Below, in pieces: positions 1 to 10,870 of a DNA stretch of 23,196 bases. Within the stretch, counting starts at the first letter, position 1. Each line of letters starts with the position of its first letter. The translations under genes were made by a program, and so were the position numbers. The notes below the pieces were generated by a model. It was not told where the DNA came from, searched no databases, and saw only the letters and a list, made by a program, of their open reading frames with translations. Origin of the DNA: Acanthamoeba lenticulata (taxonomy: Eukaryota > Discosea > Longamoebia > Acanthamoebidae); assembly GCA_002179805.1 (NCBI GenBank), contig NAVB01000928.1, forward strand, positions 1 to 23,196, written 5' to 3'.

Positions 1-180
1 GAGGAAAGAGACAACGAAAGGAAAGACGACGAACACCAGCCCCTCTCGCCGGAAGAGGAAACTACCGCCACTCGGCGCCCGCCCGCAGGAGGAAACAGCA
101 AACGAAAAAGCCGTAGCAGCGGGAAGAGGCGCGTACCTGTTACGCGTCCCGGTCTGGTGCGGGGCGGGTTCACAATATGA
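1..180 (+). CDS. 3' end of an unidentified plus-strand gene (partial)
   Basis: Frame 1 is open from the first base to TGA at 178-180, giving 59 residues. The stretch is charged and basic: an acidic start (EERDNERKDDE), then a Ser/Lys/Arg-rich part that would suit a nuclear localisation signal (KRKSRSSGKRR), ending GGFTI. AATAAA follows directly at 181-186, which supports this as a true gene end rather than a chance open frame. The family cannot be recognised because the body of the gene lies outside the window. It converges on the TMEM70-like gene, with only 66 nt between the two stop codons. Confidence 0.5.
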   Translation, partial: EERDNERKDDEHQPLSPEEETTATRRPPAGGNSKRKSRSSGKRRVPVTRPGLVRGGFTI

Positions 181-186
181 AATAAA
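181..186 (+). terminator. Poly(A) signal AATAAA
   Basis: AATAAA starts on the base after the TGA of the partial left-hand gene and is followed by an A/T-rich run. A signal this close to the stop implies a very short 3' UTR. Confidence 0.5.
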
Positions 187-246
187 AATTTGACGAAGAA
201 AAGAAAAAAATTTAATTTAAAATGGGCCCACAACATGTTACGACGA

Positions 247-1270
247 TCACTCGCGGATGTCAAAGGGGAAGAGCCGTTGCCAAAGCTCCTTATCTTCAAA
301 GGCCGTGTACTCGAGGCAGTAGTTCTTGTTGTTGCGCTCAGAGTAGAAGGTGACATAGGGCATGATGGTCTGCGGGGCGTGGATGTCGTCCACATCTACC
401 TCCTCCCGTCGAGTACGTGTGAAGAGCGTGTACGTGTGCAGGACGAGTTTTTGCTTTGGCTTCTGCTCCCCTTCAACTTGGGGCAGCGCCGTGAGATAGG
501 CTTTGGTTACGTAGCCCTTGGTCAAGTGATTCAAAAGGCTCGTCGTGCTCACGCCAAAGAACAGAGCTGTCCACGCAAAACTAGTGAGCCAAAGCCAAAT
601 ATGCTAGTGTTTTAGATGCCAATAGACGATGTAGTGGGGAGAACCAGTGATGCCCAATGCGGAGCGGCCAAGTAGAGGCACGTCAGGGTTGCCCATAAGG
701 ATAAGGACGGGGGTCCCGGCGAGGGAGGCCATGCAGGTCGTCAGCGAGAAGAGCTTCAGCCCGCGCAGGATCCTGTTGTACGCAACCCGTTAGCGACATT
801 CGCCGCGCAAGTGTGCCCGCGCACTCAATACCCCTTCTTTGGTGCGTCGTAGATGAGCTGCGGTTCACCGGTGCTGGGCACTGCGCTGATCTGTGAAGGA
901 GTCAGCAAGGGCCTCGCCAAGATAAGCCCTGCATGGGGCGTACGTTGTCATCGTGCGTTTGATCGTTGGTGGCTTGTGGTGCGGCGTCGGGACCCGGAGT
1001 GGAGAAGCAACGCGAGCTGACTGCCGCAAACCGTGAGTTGGCCGCGAAGGGGGTGGCGGACTTGGCTAAATGCTGGCCGAGCAGCGACAGATTGCGCCGC
1101 AGGTGCAGCGCAGGGGACGACGCGATGAATCGCACGTTTTGGGTGCAAACAGATAGCCTTGTGCTTTTCGCGTAGTTCTGGCGAAGCAAGCTGCGCCCAG
1201 CTGAACGAGAGAAAGCCAGGCTCGTGGCAGCCTCCGGCGTGAGACCGCACCTCGCAGATGATATCTTCAT
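247..1270 (-). CDS. TMEM70: TMEM70-family mitochondrial assembly factor
   Basis: Four exons: 1270-944, 890-832, 772-645, 566-247, giving 277 residues (human TMEM70 is about 260). Exon 1 encodes about 109 residues rich in Arg, Ser, Ala and Leu and almost free of acidic residues until its end, as expected of a mitochondrial presequence. The core follows: a first hydrophobic segment (LKLFSLTTCMASLAGTPVLIL), then the NPDVPL turn, then a second (ALFFGVSTTSLLNHL) running into the conserved TKGYVTKAY. The C-terminal matrix part has the family pattern with PYVTFYSE and ends in DIRE. All three introns keep phase. Members of this family sit in the inner membrane and help assemble ATP synthase and complex I. 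Family assignment is by sequence pattern; the cellular role is taken from animals. The acceptor at 567 was preferred to another AG about 14 nt upstream because it alone restores the frame. Confidence 0.8.
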
Positions 1271-1475
1271 CTTCTTTGTTTGAATCAAGCACAACAAAAA
1301 GAAAAAAGAAAAAATTATTATTTCAGCTTGTACACTGGTGGAAGTCTCTAAACACATAACACCACTCACTGCCCTTGGCCTGGTGCCGCAACCCCTCAAA
1401 AAGGGCATCATTGTCTCCACCAGGATAAAAACGCGCATTTTCCACTTGCGGAGCGGTGATGCAAGGTAATCTCGC

Positions 1476-3572
1476 TCAGATGTTGGACGTCTGCAGTTGG
1501 TTGAGCAGCTTCTTCCACTGGTCCACAATCTGTCATGCACGCTTCCGCGTCAGCCCCCTTTCACTAACAACACAGGAACGGGTGCAGGCGTACCTGGACG
1601 TTGATGTCCATGTTCTCCTTGGCGTACTCCTTGAGAGCCTTAGACATCTCCTTACCCTTGGTCTTTTCAAACCTCTCGAGCTCCTTGCGCAGGATCTCGC
1701 TGATCATCTCAAACTCCTCCTTAGCGCTCTCCTGCTTTTGCCGCGCCTGTAATAGCACCGCCGCCAAAGCGTGAGCTTAGAGGAGAACGAGCAACATGAG
1801 CAGAGGGAGGTCGCCACCTCCTCGAACTCAGCATCGGCGGCGCCGGCCTTGGCCGAGCCGGCGAGCTTTTCCTTCCGCTCCTTCTTGGCATTGGCCAGCT
1901 TCTCGGCGTGCTGGAACTCGGCGAGGGCCGTGAGGCGCGCTTCCATCGCCAGCTTGGCCGACGCGATCACCCGTCGGTAGTCGTGGGCGACCTCCTCGAA
2001 GCGGAGCTCCTGGCTGGCGACGGCCTCTTGCTTGAGGACGCGCACCTGCTCGCACAGGTCGCCCATCTTGAGCCAGTGCTTGCTGAGCGTCGGGTCGACC
2101 GCAGCTTCGGCCTTGCCCACCGCCGCAGCGCCCAGTCCCAGCTCGTAGAGCGCGCCGACCATCTCTGCACCACCAATCCGTAAACACACACACGTTCGTC
2201 AGCTGATGAAGAGCGGCTGCACACAAGCCTTTGCGGTTCGCACCCATCTCCTTGGTGAGGACGGTGCCGGAGGTCTTGAGGCAGGCCTCGAGGGCCGCCT
2301 CGAGGTCAAGGAGGTACTGCTTCTTCTCCCCGAACCACGTGTCGACTTCCTGCTCGGTTGGCGCGTGGTGTGAGAACCAGCCCTTTGGCCCACGCCTGGA
2401 GGCAAAGGAGCAAACGTACGACGGCGGGCGAGAGCTGCTGGCTGACAGTGCTCGACATCCACGAGAAGACCTTCTTGGTGACCGTCGCCGGCGGCTTCTT
2501 GTTCTTGGCCGCAGAGAATTCCTATTCGAACCCAGAAGAACAACCATCGTAAACCAGCAGCTAAAGCGAGTGAGGCGAATCGGGCGGCATGTATACGTCG
2601 GCATCGGACTCAAGGAAGGTCTGCAGGACCTCCGAGGCGGCGAGCACAGGGTGGTCCGCCAGGCGGGACAGGAACTTGCCCAACTCGCGGCGCCGGGCCT
2701 CAATGAACTGCGGGTCGAAGCGGTCTGTTGGAACAACCAGAGCATTGACGCGTTAACGACGAAAATAAAGAAGAAGAAAAAAAGAGCACAGGCGTACTCT
2801 GGATGATGGTCTTGTCAGGGAGGGGCGGGATGATGTAGCCCTTGTAGCTCTCCTTCATCTTGTCGTAGAGCCACACGAAGTCGTTGTAACGCCTGTCCGT
2901 CGTGAACTCGTTCTTGTGATACTGGACCAAGTTGGTCTGCGCCGCCAAGCGATGGCCACCAAGGCCATGCCGAGGGTAAGCACTCGAGAAGGAAGGGCAC
3001 AAGGAGGAGAAGACGAACCTTGACGTTGACCTTGTAGGAGACGAAGGAGCCCATGCCCTCGCCGTGCTTTGTGTACTCGCCGACCGTCATCATCAACGAG
3101 GTTGGCTTGTCCTCCTATCGGTGTGGCCAAGAAGAAAAGTAAGAATTTAGTATTAAAATTAAAAATAGGTGCAATAATGCCAAATAAGTTGTGAAAGGGA
3201 AAAACCTCGTCGTCGGTGGCGAGAGAGACATCCCGTGTGGGCTCCCTGCTCACTTCAGTGTGCTCGGGAGCCGAGGGTTGCTCCTCATGCTTGGCCTCCT
3301 CCTGCTTTTCCTCGGGCAAGATCCAGCCCTGGTCCTCCTTTCCCTCAATCTCAGCCTGCGGAGCGACAGCAACAAATTTAGCGTTGCGTCAGATTTCGTG
3401 TTGTCCGTAAAAATGATGAAGCTGCTGCACGTTGAGCACACCGTAACCAACATAACAAACAACTGCCGTGCCATATAAGCGAGATGGGTGGCCATACCTC
3501 TTCTCCCTCGTCGTGCACTTCGGTGTGCGTCTCTGAAGGGAAGCCGTCATCACCCGTCTCAAGAATGTTCAT
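1476..3572 (-). CDS. Sorting nexin, PX-BAR type (SNX1/SNX2/Vps5-like)
   Basis: Ten exons: 3572-3498, 3355-3206, 3114-3019, 2936-2798, 2724-2597, 2521-2420, 2349-2244, 2164-1818, 1746-1594, 1529-1476; 449 residues. An acidic N-terminus (1-75) precedes a PX domain (about 76-195) with RRYNDF at 122-127 and the PPLPDK loop at 144-149, the residues that bind phosphatidylinositol 3-phosphate. NRFDPQFIEARRRELGKFL then leads into a linker. The BAR part (about 215-449) opens with DTWFGEKKQYL, the counterpart of the WFEEK entry in SNX1, and continues as long charged helices to the C-terminus. This architecture belongs to the membrane-bending half of retromer/ESCPE-1, acting on endosomal tubules. The SNX1/2 type is favoured over SNX5/6 by the canonical PX residues. 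The exon 6-7 junction (2420/2349) was chosen because it gives a GTACGT donor, a 70-nt intron and a clean alignment. Confidence 0.88.
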
Positions 3573-3733
3573 GGCAGGCTAGAGGAAGACGACAAGAAGC
3601 AAACAAAAGATGGATCAGCACCGGAAGGCGCACAACAAAAAATGGTGTGCCCTTTAGCGATGAAAATGAGACAAGGCACAAAAAACACAGGGCCAAATCC
3701 GGGTTATTTCATGGAGTACGAGATGAGACCGTC

Positions 3734-4050
3734 CTAAACGTCTACAATCGTGCGTGCGATTGGCGAACGCCATTTCAATATTATTTTATAATAAATAATT
3801 AAAAAAAGTAAATAAATAAAGTAACGAGGCATCTGCTCGAGGCGGAGCGCGTTGGTAAAAAAAATATATATATATATATATTATTATTACGCCGTACCAG
3901 GGGCTGGCTTTGTTGCCTCTTCCGCAATTCCTCAACGGAAGCGCCAGATTCCCAGCCGGGAGGGATAAGATCGTAGAGACTGGCGTTGCCGCTGCTCTTG
4001 CGAGTGTGCGCGCCCGGGCTGTCGTAGGGGTTTCCATAAGGGTTCGACAT
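3734..4050 (-). CDS. Doubtful small gene, function unknown
   Basis: ATG at 4050 opens 51 good-looking codons (4050-3898): NPYGNPY near the start, then SLYDLIPPGW and a charged VEELRKRQQ. A GTACGG donor follows at 3897. If the next exon starts after the AG at 3834-3833, the frame adds 32 residues to TAG at 3736-3734, including a hydrophobic run (YFIYLLFLIIYY). That second exon is very A/T-rich and could just be 3' flank read as hydrophobic codons. Without splicing the frame ends as an 88-residue product inside an AT repeat. I do not recognise a family. It is divergent from the mS25 gene, 191 nt away. The first exon is believable; the remainder is not secure. Confidence 0.3.
3861..3889. repeat. 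(AT)n tract followed by (TTA)n
   Basis: Alternating A/T of about 18 nt followed by TTATTATTA, lying in the presumed intron or 3' flank of the doubtful small gene. It stands out sharply from the GC-rich surroundings. Confidence 0.8.
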
Positions 4051-4241
4051 ATTTGCAGGTAAACGGAGAATGGGCACCAAAGATCGAAGGCGTGTGCACC
4101 GCACTGGCCAAGAAAAATGGGTTGCCCGGTACCTGTCCAACAACCCGTCCCAATGAGTGTCTACGAACAGAAAATGAGAAAAAACGAAGAAAAAAGCTTT
4201 TCCTTCGCAACCAACCAAAATCAACATTTGGCCCGGAAGTA

Positions 4242-4945
4242 ATGGGGAAGGTGTTCTGGCGATCTGCGCGACGGTTTGGCATCGTCAAGGGGCTGCCGAA
4301 GCCTAAAACCCCTGGTACTTGATTGAACTGTGCAGTGTTATACTTTTAAAAAAAAAATTGGGACTCAATTTGTCGCGATTCCTTCGACAGAGGAGTGGAG
4401 CCGGATTTACTTGAAGCATCAAGTTTATTTGTATGGAATCAAGAGCTTAGAACTGCATACAATCAAGCAAGGCGCCGGCAAGACGGGAGCAAGGTACTCT
4501 CTTGACCACGACGTCTGATAATCTTGCCTCCTCCTTACCTACCGGCCTTGCTGCGGACTGCAGACACTTCCACTACTTTAAGGTGCCTCCGATCCGGTGG
4601 TGGAATCCCGACGTAGAGTACGTTCACCTTGTTTCTTTTCGTCACCTTTCTTCTTTGCGCTCTGCTCACGTTCCTGGTCTCACCCTAGGATCCACGAGAA
4701 GAAGCTGCTGACAGGAGAGTCGAAGCTTATCATTGAGAAGCGTACGCGCCCCATCGCCTTTGCGGCGCTTTAACCTTGGCCCTCAGCTGAGACACGACGT
4801 GTTTGTTCCGTCGGTGGGGACAGTGAACGGCCAAAAGGTCGAGCTGAACGTGGACAACATGCCCGAGGAGGAGATCTACCGCCAGTTGCTGACCCACTCG
4901 GATGCTCCTGCCGGCGTATCTGCCAAAGAGCAGAGCGTGCAATAA
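4242..4945 (+). CDS. MRPS25: Mitochondrial small-subunit ribosomal protein mS25
   Basis: Five exons: 4242-4314, 4391-4493, 4564-4617, 4689-4741, 4824-4945; 134 residues, all junctions in phase. The N-terminus is basic (MGKVFWRSARRFG). The middle carries the hallmark of the L51/S25/CI-B8 thioredoxin-like fold: GAR, then HFHYFKVPPIRWWNPDVE, matching the FxxxPxxxxxNPxV pattern of mS25. A beta strand (SKLIIEKLNGQKVEL) and the MPEEEIYRQLL helix follow. The order GAR..F..P.I...NP fits mS25 better than mL43 or NDUFA2, which share the fold. The protein would join the mitoribosomal small subunit. It lies 132 nt upstream of DNA ligase I on the same strand. The stop codon overlaps its poly(A) signal (TAATAAA). 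Confidence 0.7.
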
Positions 4946-4949
4946 TAAA
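4944..4949 (+). terminator. Poly(A) signal overlapping the mS25 stop codon
   Basis: The sequence is TAATAAA, in which the first TAA is the stop (4943-4945) and AATAAA begins inside it. Cleavage must occur within the 132 nt before the ligase start codon. Confidence 0.5.
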
Positions 4950-5077
4950 CCCCACTTCGAGGAAGATATATTTGATTTTTTTTTTTATTATTTCTGATGT
5001 CGACCCGACGCTTTCCCGCCAAGAGAGCTGTTTGCGCTTCCGGACACACCTGCAGGATTGGATCTTGAAGAACGTCG

Positions 5078-8000
5078 ATGCAAACCTCTTTGTCGTATTA
5101 GCGCCTCTCCCCCTTCGTGCATAACGTTGCGTCTTGAAAAGCTTCTCAAATTTCCGTCCTTAATTTGCTGCTCATCTGTTCGGCAGGTCTTTCTTCAAGA
5201 AGCAGGCGGGCGCACCTGCCCCACCCCCCTCATCACGGAAACGGTGACCACAAAGTCCTTTCCCTTCAAGCGGGCCAGCACTGATCTTGTGACCTGCAGG
5301 AAGGCGCCCGAAGAGGAGCTAAAAGCGGCAGAGCCTGGCCAGGATGACCTGGAACAGGCACTTCGCGAGGAGGATGAGGCAAACATGAAGGAGACTGAAC
5401 AGTTGCTCCAAACTGGTGTGCGATGGCTCGGTCCTTCTTCTACTTCTTTTCAACTCACTCTGCTGTACTTCTCCGTTCATCACAGAGGCCGGCACAAGCA
5501 CACCACGCAAGCGTCTCAGGAAGACCAAAGAGGTACCGAGCGAAGACAAGGAGGTAGAGCGACAAGCGCCTCAGCCCGAAGTTCCCAAGCCACTGGCCGA
5601 GCCCACTCACGCTGCGGAGGAGAACAAAGAGGAACAACCTAAAACCGAGTCGGCTGCTGTAGCTCATCACGAGCCTGATGATGAAGAAGCAGATGGGCAT
5701 GATGTCGACTCTGACTTTGATGAAGCGGAGGCAGACGAAGACGAAGCCGAGGACCAAGTTGAGGCAGAACAAAAGATCGCTCATACGCCGCTTGCTTCCA
5801 AAGCTACAGCGTTCAAGAAGTCCACCGCCAAGGGCAAGTCCAAGTACGCGACCGTCTTGATGCTTCACTCAGTTCTGCTCTTTCTGCCGGAAACGGAGGT
5901 GTATTCTTACGTGCATGACACACAGGGAAGTGACAAAAGCCATGTTGGCCCTCCTCAGTTCGTCCTTAGACTATGACCCTGTGGCAAGCGCCATCTGGAA
6001 GAAGGGCGCCAAGTACCTCGTGTTTTCTCCCTGTTGTCTTAACCCATTAAAATCAGTAGCTCTGCGATTCTGCATGCGTGCAGGGTGCCCTATTTGTGGC
6101 TGGCACGCACTTTTGAGGAGATCGAGCAGTATACGGCACGAACGGACATCATTCGCCTGCTCACCAACATGTTCCGGTCTGTGATCGAGCTTTCGCCCGA
6201 GGATCTGCTATCTTGCATCTACCTCACCATTAACAAGGTCTTGGCTGAGTCCTACCTTCTTGCTTTTTCTTCCTCGGTGAGCTGACAGCGAGACCTGTTT
6301 TTTTCGTCTTCGTACTCGTTTTCAGCTTGGGCCGTCGTACGAGGGAGTCGAGCTGGGTGTCGGCGAGTCAATCCTCATCAAGTCCATCGCCTCCGCCACC
6401 GGCAAGAAGGACTCAGTCATCAAGGTGCTTGATTTTTCTTCAACACGAGAAGCTCGTACACTCTCTTATATGAACTCTGGTGACGGCGACTCTTGGACAG
6501 GCCGAGTATGAAAAGCTGGGCGATATGGGCCTGGTAGCGGTGGCCGCCAGAAACACACAAAAGTGCGTCGCTAAGAGCTTCTCTTCCTTTTGTTGTTGTT
6601 GTCGCTTATCTGCTCTCTCTCTCTCTCTCTCCATCATCTATCAGGACGATGTTTGCACCTCCGCCACTGACGATTGCCAACGTCTTTGCCGAGCTCAACA
6701 AGATCGCCATGGCGTCCGGCCGCTCTGTACGACCAATCCTGTCGGCTCTCTCTATTGCGTCGACGTTGATGACTCACCCCTTCCTCCCAACAACCGCACG
6801 CCAGTCACAAGAAAAGAAGAAGGGCCTCATCCAGAAGCTGCTCGTAGGAGCTCGCGAGGGCGAGGTTCGTGGCTTTTAGCATGCTCTCACCAGCCGCTAT
6901 GCTCAACAACACGTTGTCGTCGTGGCCGTACATCCACAGGCACAGTGGATCATCCGGTCACTCGAGGGCAAGCTGCGCATTGGTCTCGCCGAAAAGACCG
7001 TCCAGGTGGCGCTGGCCCATGCCATCGTTCTCACGCGCACCGACCTCAAGGGTAGACACTTTCTGTCATCGCTGACGTCTACGCCGGCTTACATTCACTG
7101 CGTCTTCTCCAACCACAGACAAGCGCATGAGGCTCGGGCTCGAGGAGCGCATGCGGGTTGCCGCGGAGACGCTAAAGGAGGTCTACAACGAGCTGCCTAA
7201 CTACAACGTCCTCGTGCCGGTTATCCTGAAAGAGGCATACACCCTTCCCACAAGCCGCCATCTGGGCGGAGCGCCAAGTCTCACCTGGTATGCGTCAAAT
7301 CTTCGGCCACAGGAACCGGAGAAGTGGTCCGAGAGCTGTCATCTGACGCCAGGCATCCCGGTCCACCCGATGTTGGCCCATCCTACCAAGGGTATCGATG
7401 AGGTGCGCGCTTGCGGTCTCGACGTTGTGCTTCTGGGTTGAGATCTCAGTTATGACTTTTGTCTTAAATGCGAAGGTGCTGCAACGCTGCGCCGACGCCG
7501 CGTTCACGTGCGAGTGGAAGTACGACGGAGAGCGCGCCCAGATCCACGTTACCGAAGACGGCGCCGTCCGCGTCTACAGCCGTAACCTCGAGGACAACAC
7601 CACCAAGTACCCCGACATCAAGCTCAATCTCCCTAAGGTCGTTACCCATGCCCATCAACACCCGCACCCCCAACCGAGCCGTCATTGTTGGTGATTATTC
7701 ACTAGAGGTGTACAGGCCATGAAGGAGGAGACGCGCTCGTTTATCCTTGACTGCGAGGTTGTGGCCTACGACCGCGACAAGAAGCAGATTCTGCCCTTCC
7801 AGGTCTTGTCGACCCGCGCGCGCAAGGATGCGGACGTGGCCGACATCAAGGTGCAGGTGTGCCTGTATGGCTTTGATCTGCTCTACCTCAACGGGCAGGT
7901 GCGTTCCGTGCATTCTCTGCATTCTGGCGTGCTCTCTGCGTCCTGTGTCTGACTTCTGCCTTACTGACGTTGGACTGCTGCAGTCGCTCGTGCGAGAGCC

Positions 8001-9154
8001 CTTCCGGCGCAGGCGCGAGCTGTTGCACACCTCGTTTGTTGAGGTCGACGACGAGTTCAAGTTTGCGCGCTACTCTGACGCCAACACCACCGACGTAAGG
8101 CTCGCCCGGACCGCTCCTCATTTACATTTAAGTGTGGAGGCAAGGTCAAATGACTGATGAAGGTTCTACTCTGCGCGCAGGAAATTGCCAACAGCCTGCA
8201 AGAGTCAGTGGCGGGCAATTGCGAGGGTCTCATGATCAAGCGGCTCGACGATGAGGCCACCTACCAGCCCTCCAAGCGCTCCTACTCGTGGCTCAAGGTC
8301 AAGAAGGACTACCTCAACGGCATGACGGACTCGGTCGACCTCGTTCCGATTGGGGTGCGTCTCCTCCCCTCCTCCCTCCCTCCCCCTCAGGGTACTTGAG
8401 GTGCTTATCCTCCACGAATGCGAATCGCGCCTTTTGGGGGCTGGCGTACAGGCATATTACGGGCGTGGCAAGAGGACGGGCGTGTACGGAGCCTACCTGC
8501 TGGCCTGCTACGACCCCAACGCCGAAGAGTTCCAGAACGTATGCAAGGTGCGTTTCCTTGCTCCCCCCTCCAGCTGCCTCTGTTGATCATGACTAAACAC
8601 TGCATTGTGCGAACCAGCTTGGGACGGGCTTCTCGGACGAGAACTTGGAGCAGTTCTCTGAGTTCTTCAAGGACAAGGTCATCTCCAAGCCCCGGCCCTA
8701 CTACCGCTACAGTGACCAGGTTGCGCCCGACGTGTGGGTCCGTCTATCCATCCGCCTCCCTCGTCCTCATGAAGTTCCGTCTTCCTTGGCTTGTGGCGCT
8801 GACACCTTCTTCATCAGTTTGACGCAGTGGTCGTGTGGGAGGTCAAGGCTGCCGACTTGTCAGTGAGCCCCCATTACAAGGCTGCCCTCGGCCTAGTACG
8901 TCTCTCTTTTTTCTTTTTTTTTTGTCCTTTTCGTCCTCCTTTTCATTGCATGTGTTACGTCGTCGTTGACGTCCTCCCCGTACCAGGTGTCCGAGGACAA
9001 GGGCATCTCGCTGCGGTTCCCGCGATACATCCGCACGCGCGACGACAAGAAGCCCGAGGATGCCACGACGGGCGAGCAAATCGCCGACATGTACCGCCAG
9101 CAGGGCGCAGCCCATGCCGCAGCGCCCCCGGCCCGCTACGGCGGTCCCCACTGA
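5078..9154 (+). CDS. LIG1: ATP-dependent DNA ligase I
   Basis: Twenty exons: 5078-5094, 5187-5243, 5300-5415, 5486-5843, 5926-6012, 6084-6237, 6326-6424, 6501-6562, 6645-6726, 6805-6864, 6940-7051, 7119-7402, 7476-7637, 7716-7898, 7984-8094, 8181-8354, 8452-8547, 8618-8737, 8818-8895, 8987-9154; 859 residues (human LIG1 is 919). The 17-nt first exon was chosen because it starts MQTSLSSFFKK, a perfect PCNA-interacting peptide (Gln2, Leu5, Phe8, Phe9). An acidic, Lys-rich linker (about 60-180) leads to the DNA-binding domain ([37 protein letters not shown]). The adenylation domain has motif I with the AMP-accepting lysine in [10 protein letters not shown] at about residue 511, [22 protein letters not shown] (about 663-668) and WLKVKKDYL. 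The OB domain follows (ITGVARG-equivalent [16 protein letters not shown]) and the end is GGPH. It seals Okazaki fragments in the nucleus. About 30 residues between the DNA-binding and adenylation domains look longer than usual. Confidence 0.95.
6613..6631. repeat. (CT)n tract in ligase intron 8
   Basis: Nine CT units form the polypyrimidine tract just upstream of the acceptor of ligase exon 9 (6645). It probably serves splicing and is likely length-variable. Confidence 0.75.
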
Positions 9155-9228
9155 GCGGCTGCTCTTCTCCTCAAAACAGGCCTTCAGCTGCTTCTTCCCG
9201 AGTCTTCTTTTTCTTTTTATGTTTTCTT

Positions 9229-9246
9229 GTTGTTGTTGTTGTTGTT
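9229..9246. repeat. (GTT)6 microsatellite between convergent genes
   Basis: Six GTT units in the 102 nt separating the ligase stop codon and the CAMK kinase stop codon, so it lies in the 3' UTR of one or both. Confidence 0.75.
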
Positions 9247-9256
9247 GACGTCTTCT

Positions 9257-10661
<1,405 letters not shown>

Positions 10662-10870
10662 ACGTCCAGCGTAAGTCCGAACAAGTCGAAGAAGAAGGAC
10701 CTCAACTTAGTTTCATGCCGAAGGGAAGCGGAGGTACGCTGTGCGTTGCACTCAGCACCACCACCTGACAAGAGCTCCATCTTCGTTGTAGCGCAAGAAT
10801 TAGAAAATTAATAAATTGTAAAAACGAAAAAGATAAATTACAAGCAAAGGAAGAGGGAAATAGGCGACTC

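Noticed and set aside
190..615. 141-codon plus-strand ORF over the left end
   Set aside because: Antisense to the TMEM70-like gene, whose frame is conserved.
4242..4945. NDUFA2 or mL43 instead of mS25
   Set aside because: They share the fold, but the GAR...HYFKVPPIRWWNPDV pattern and N-terminal basic segment fit mS25 better. The choice remains a judgement by eye.
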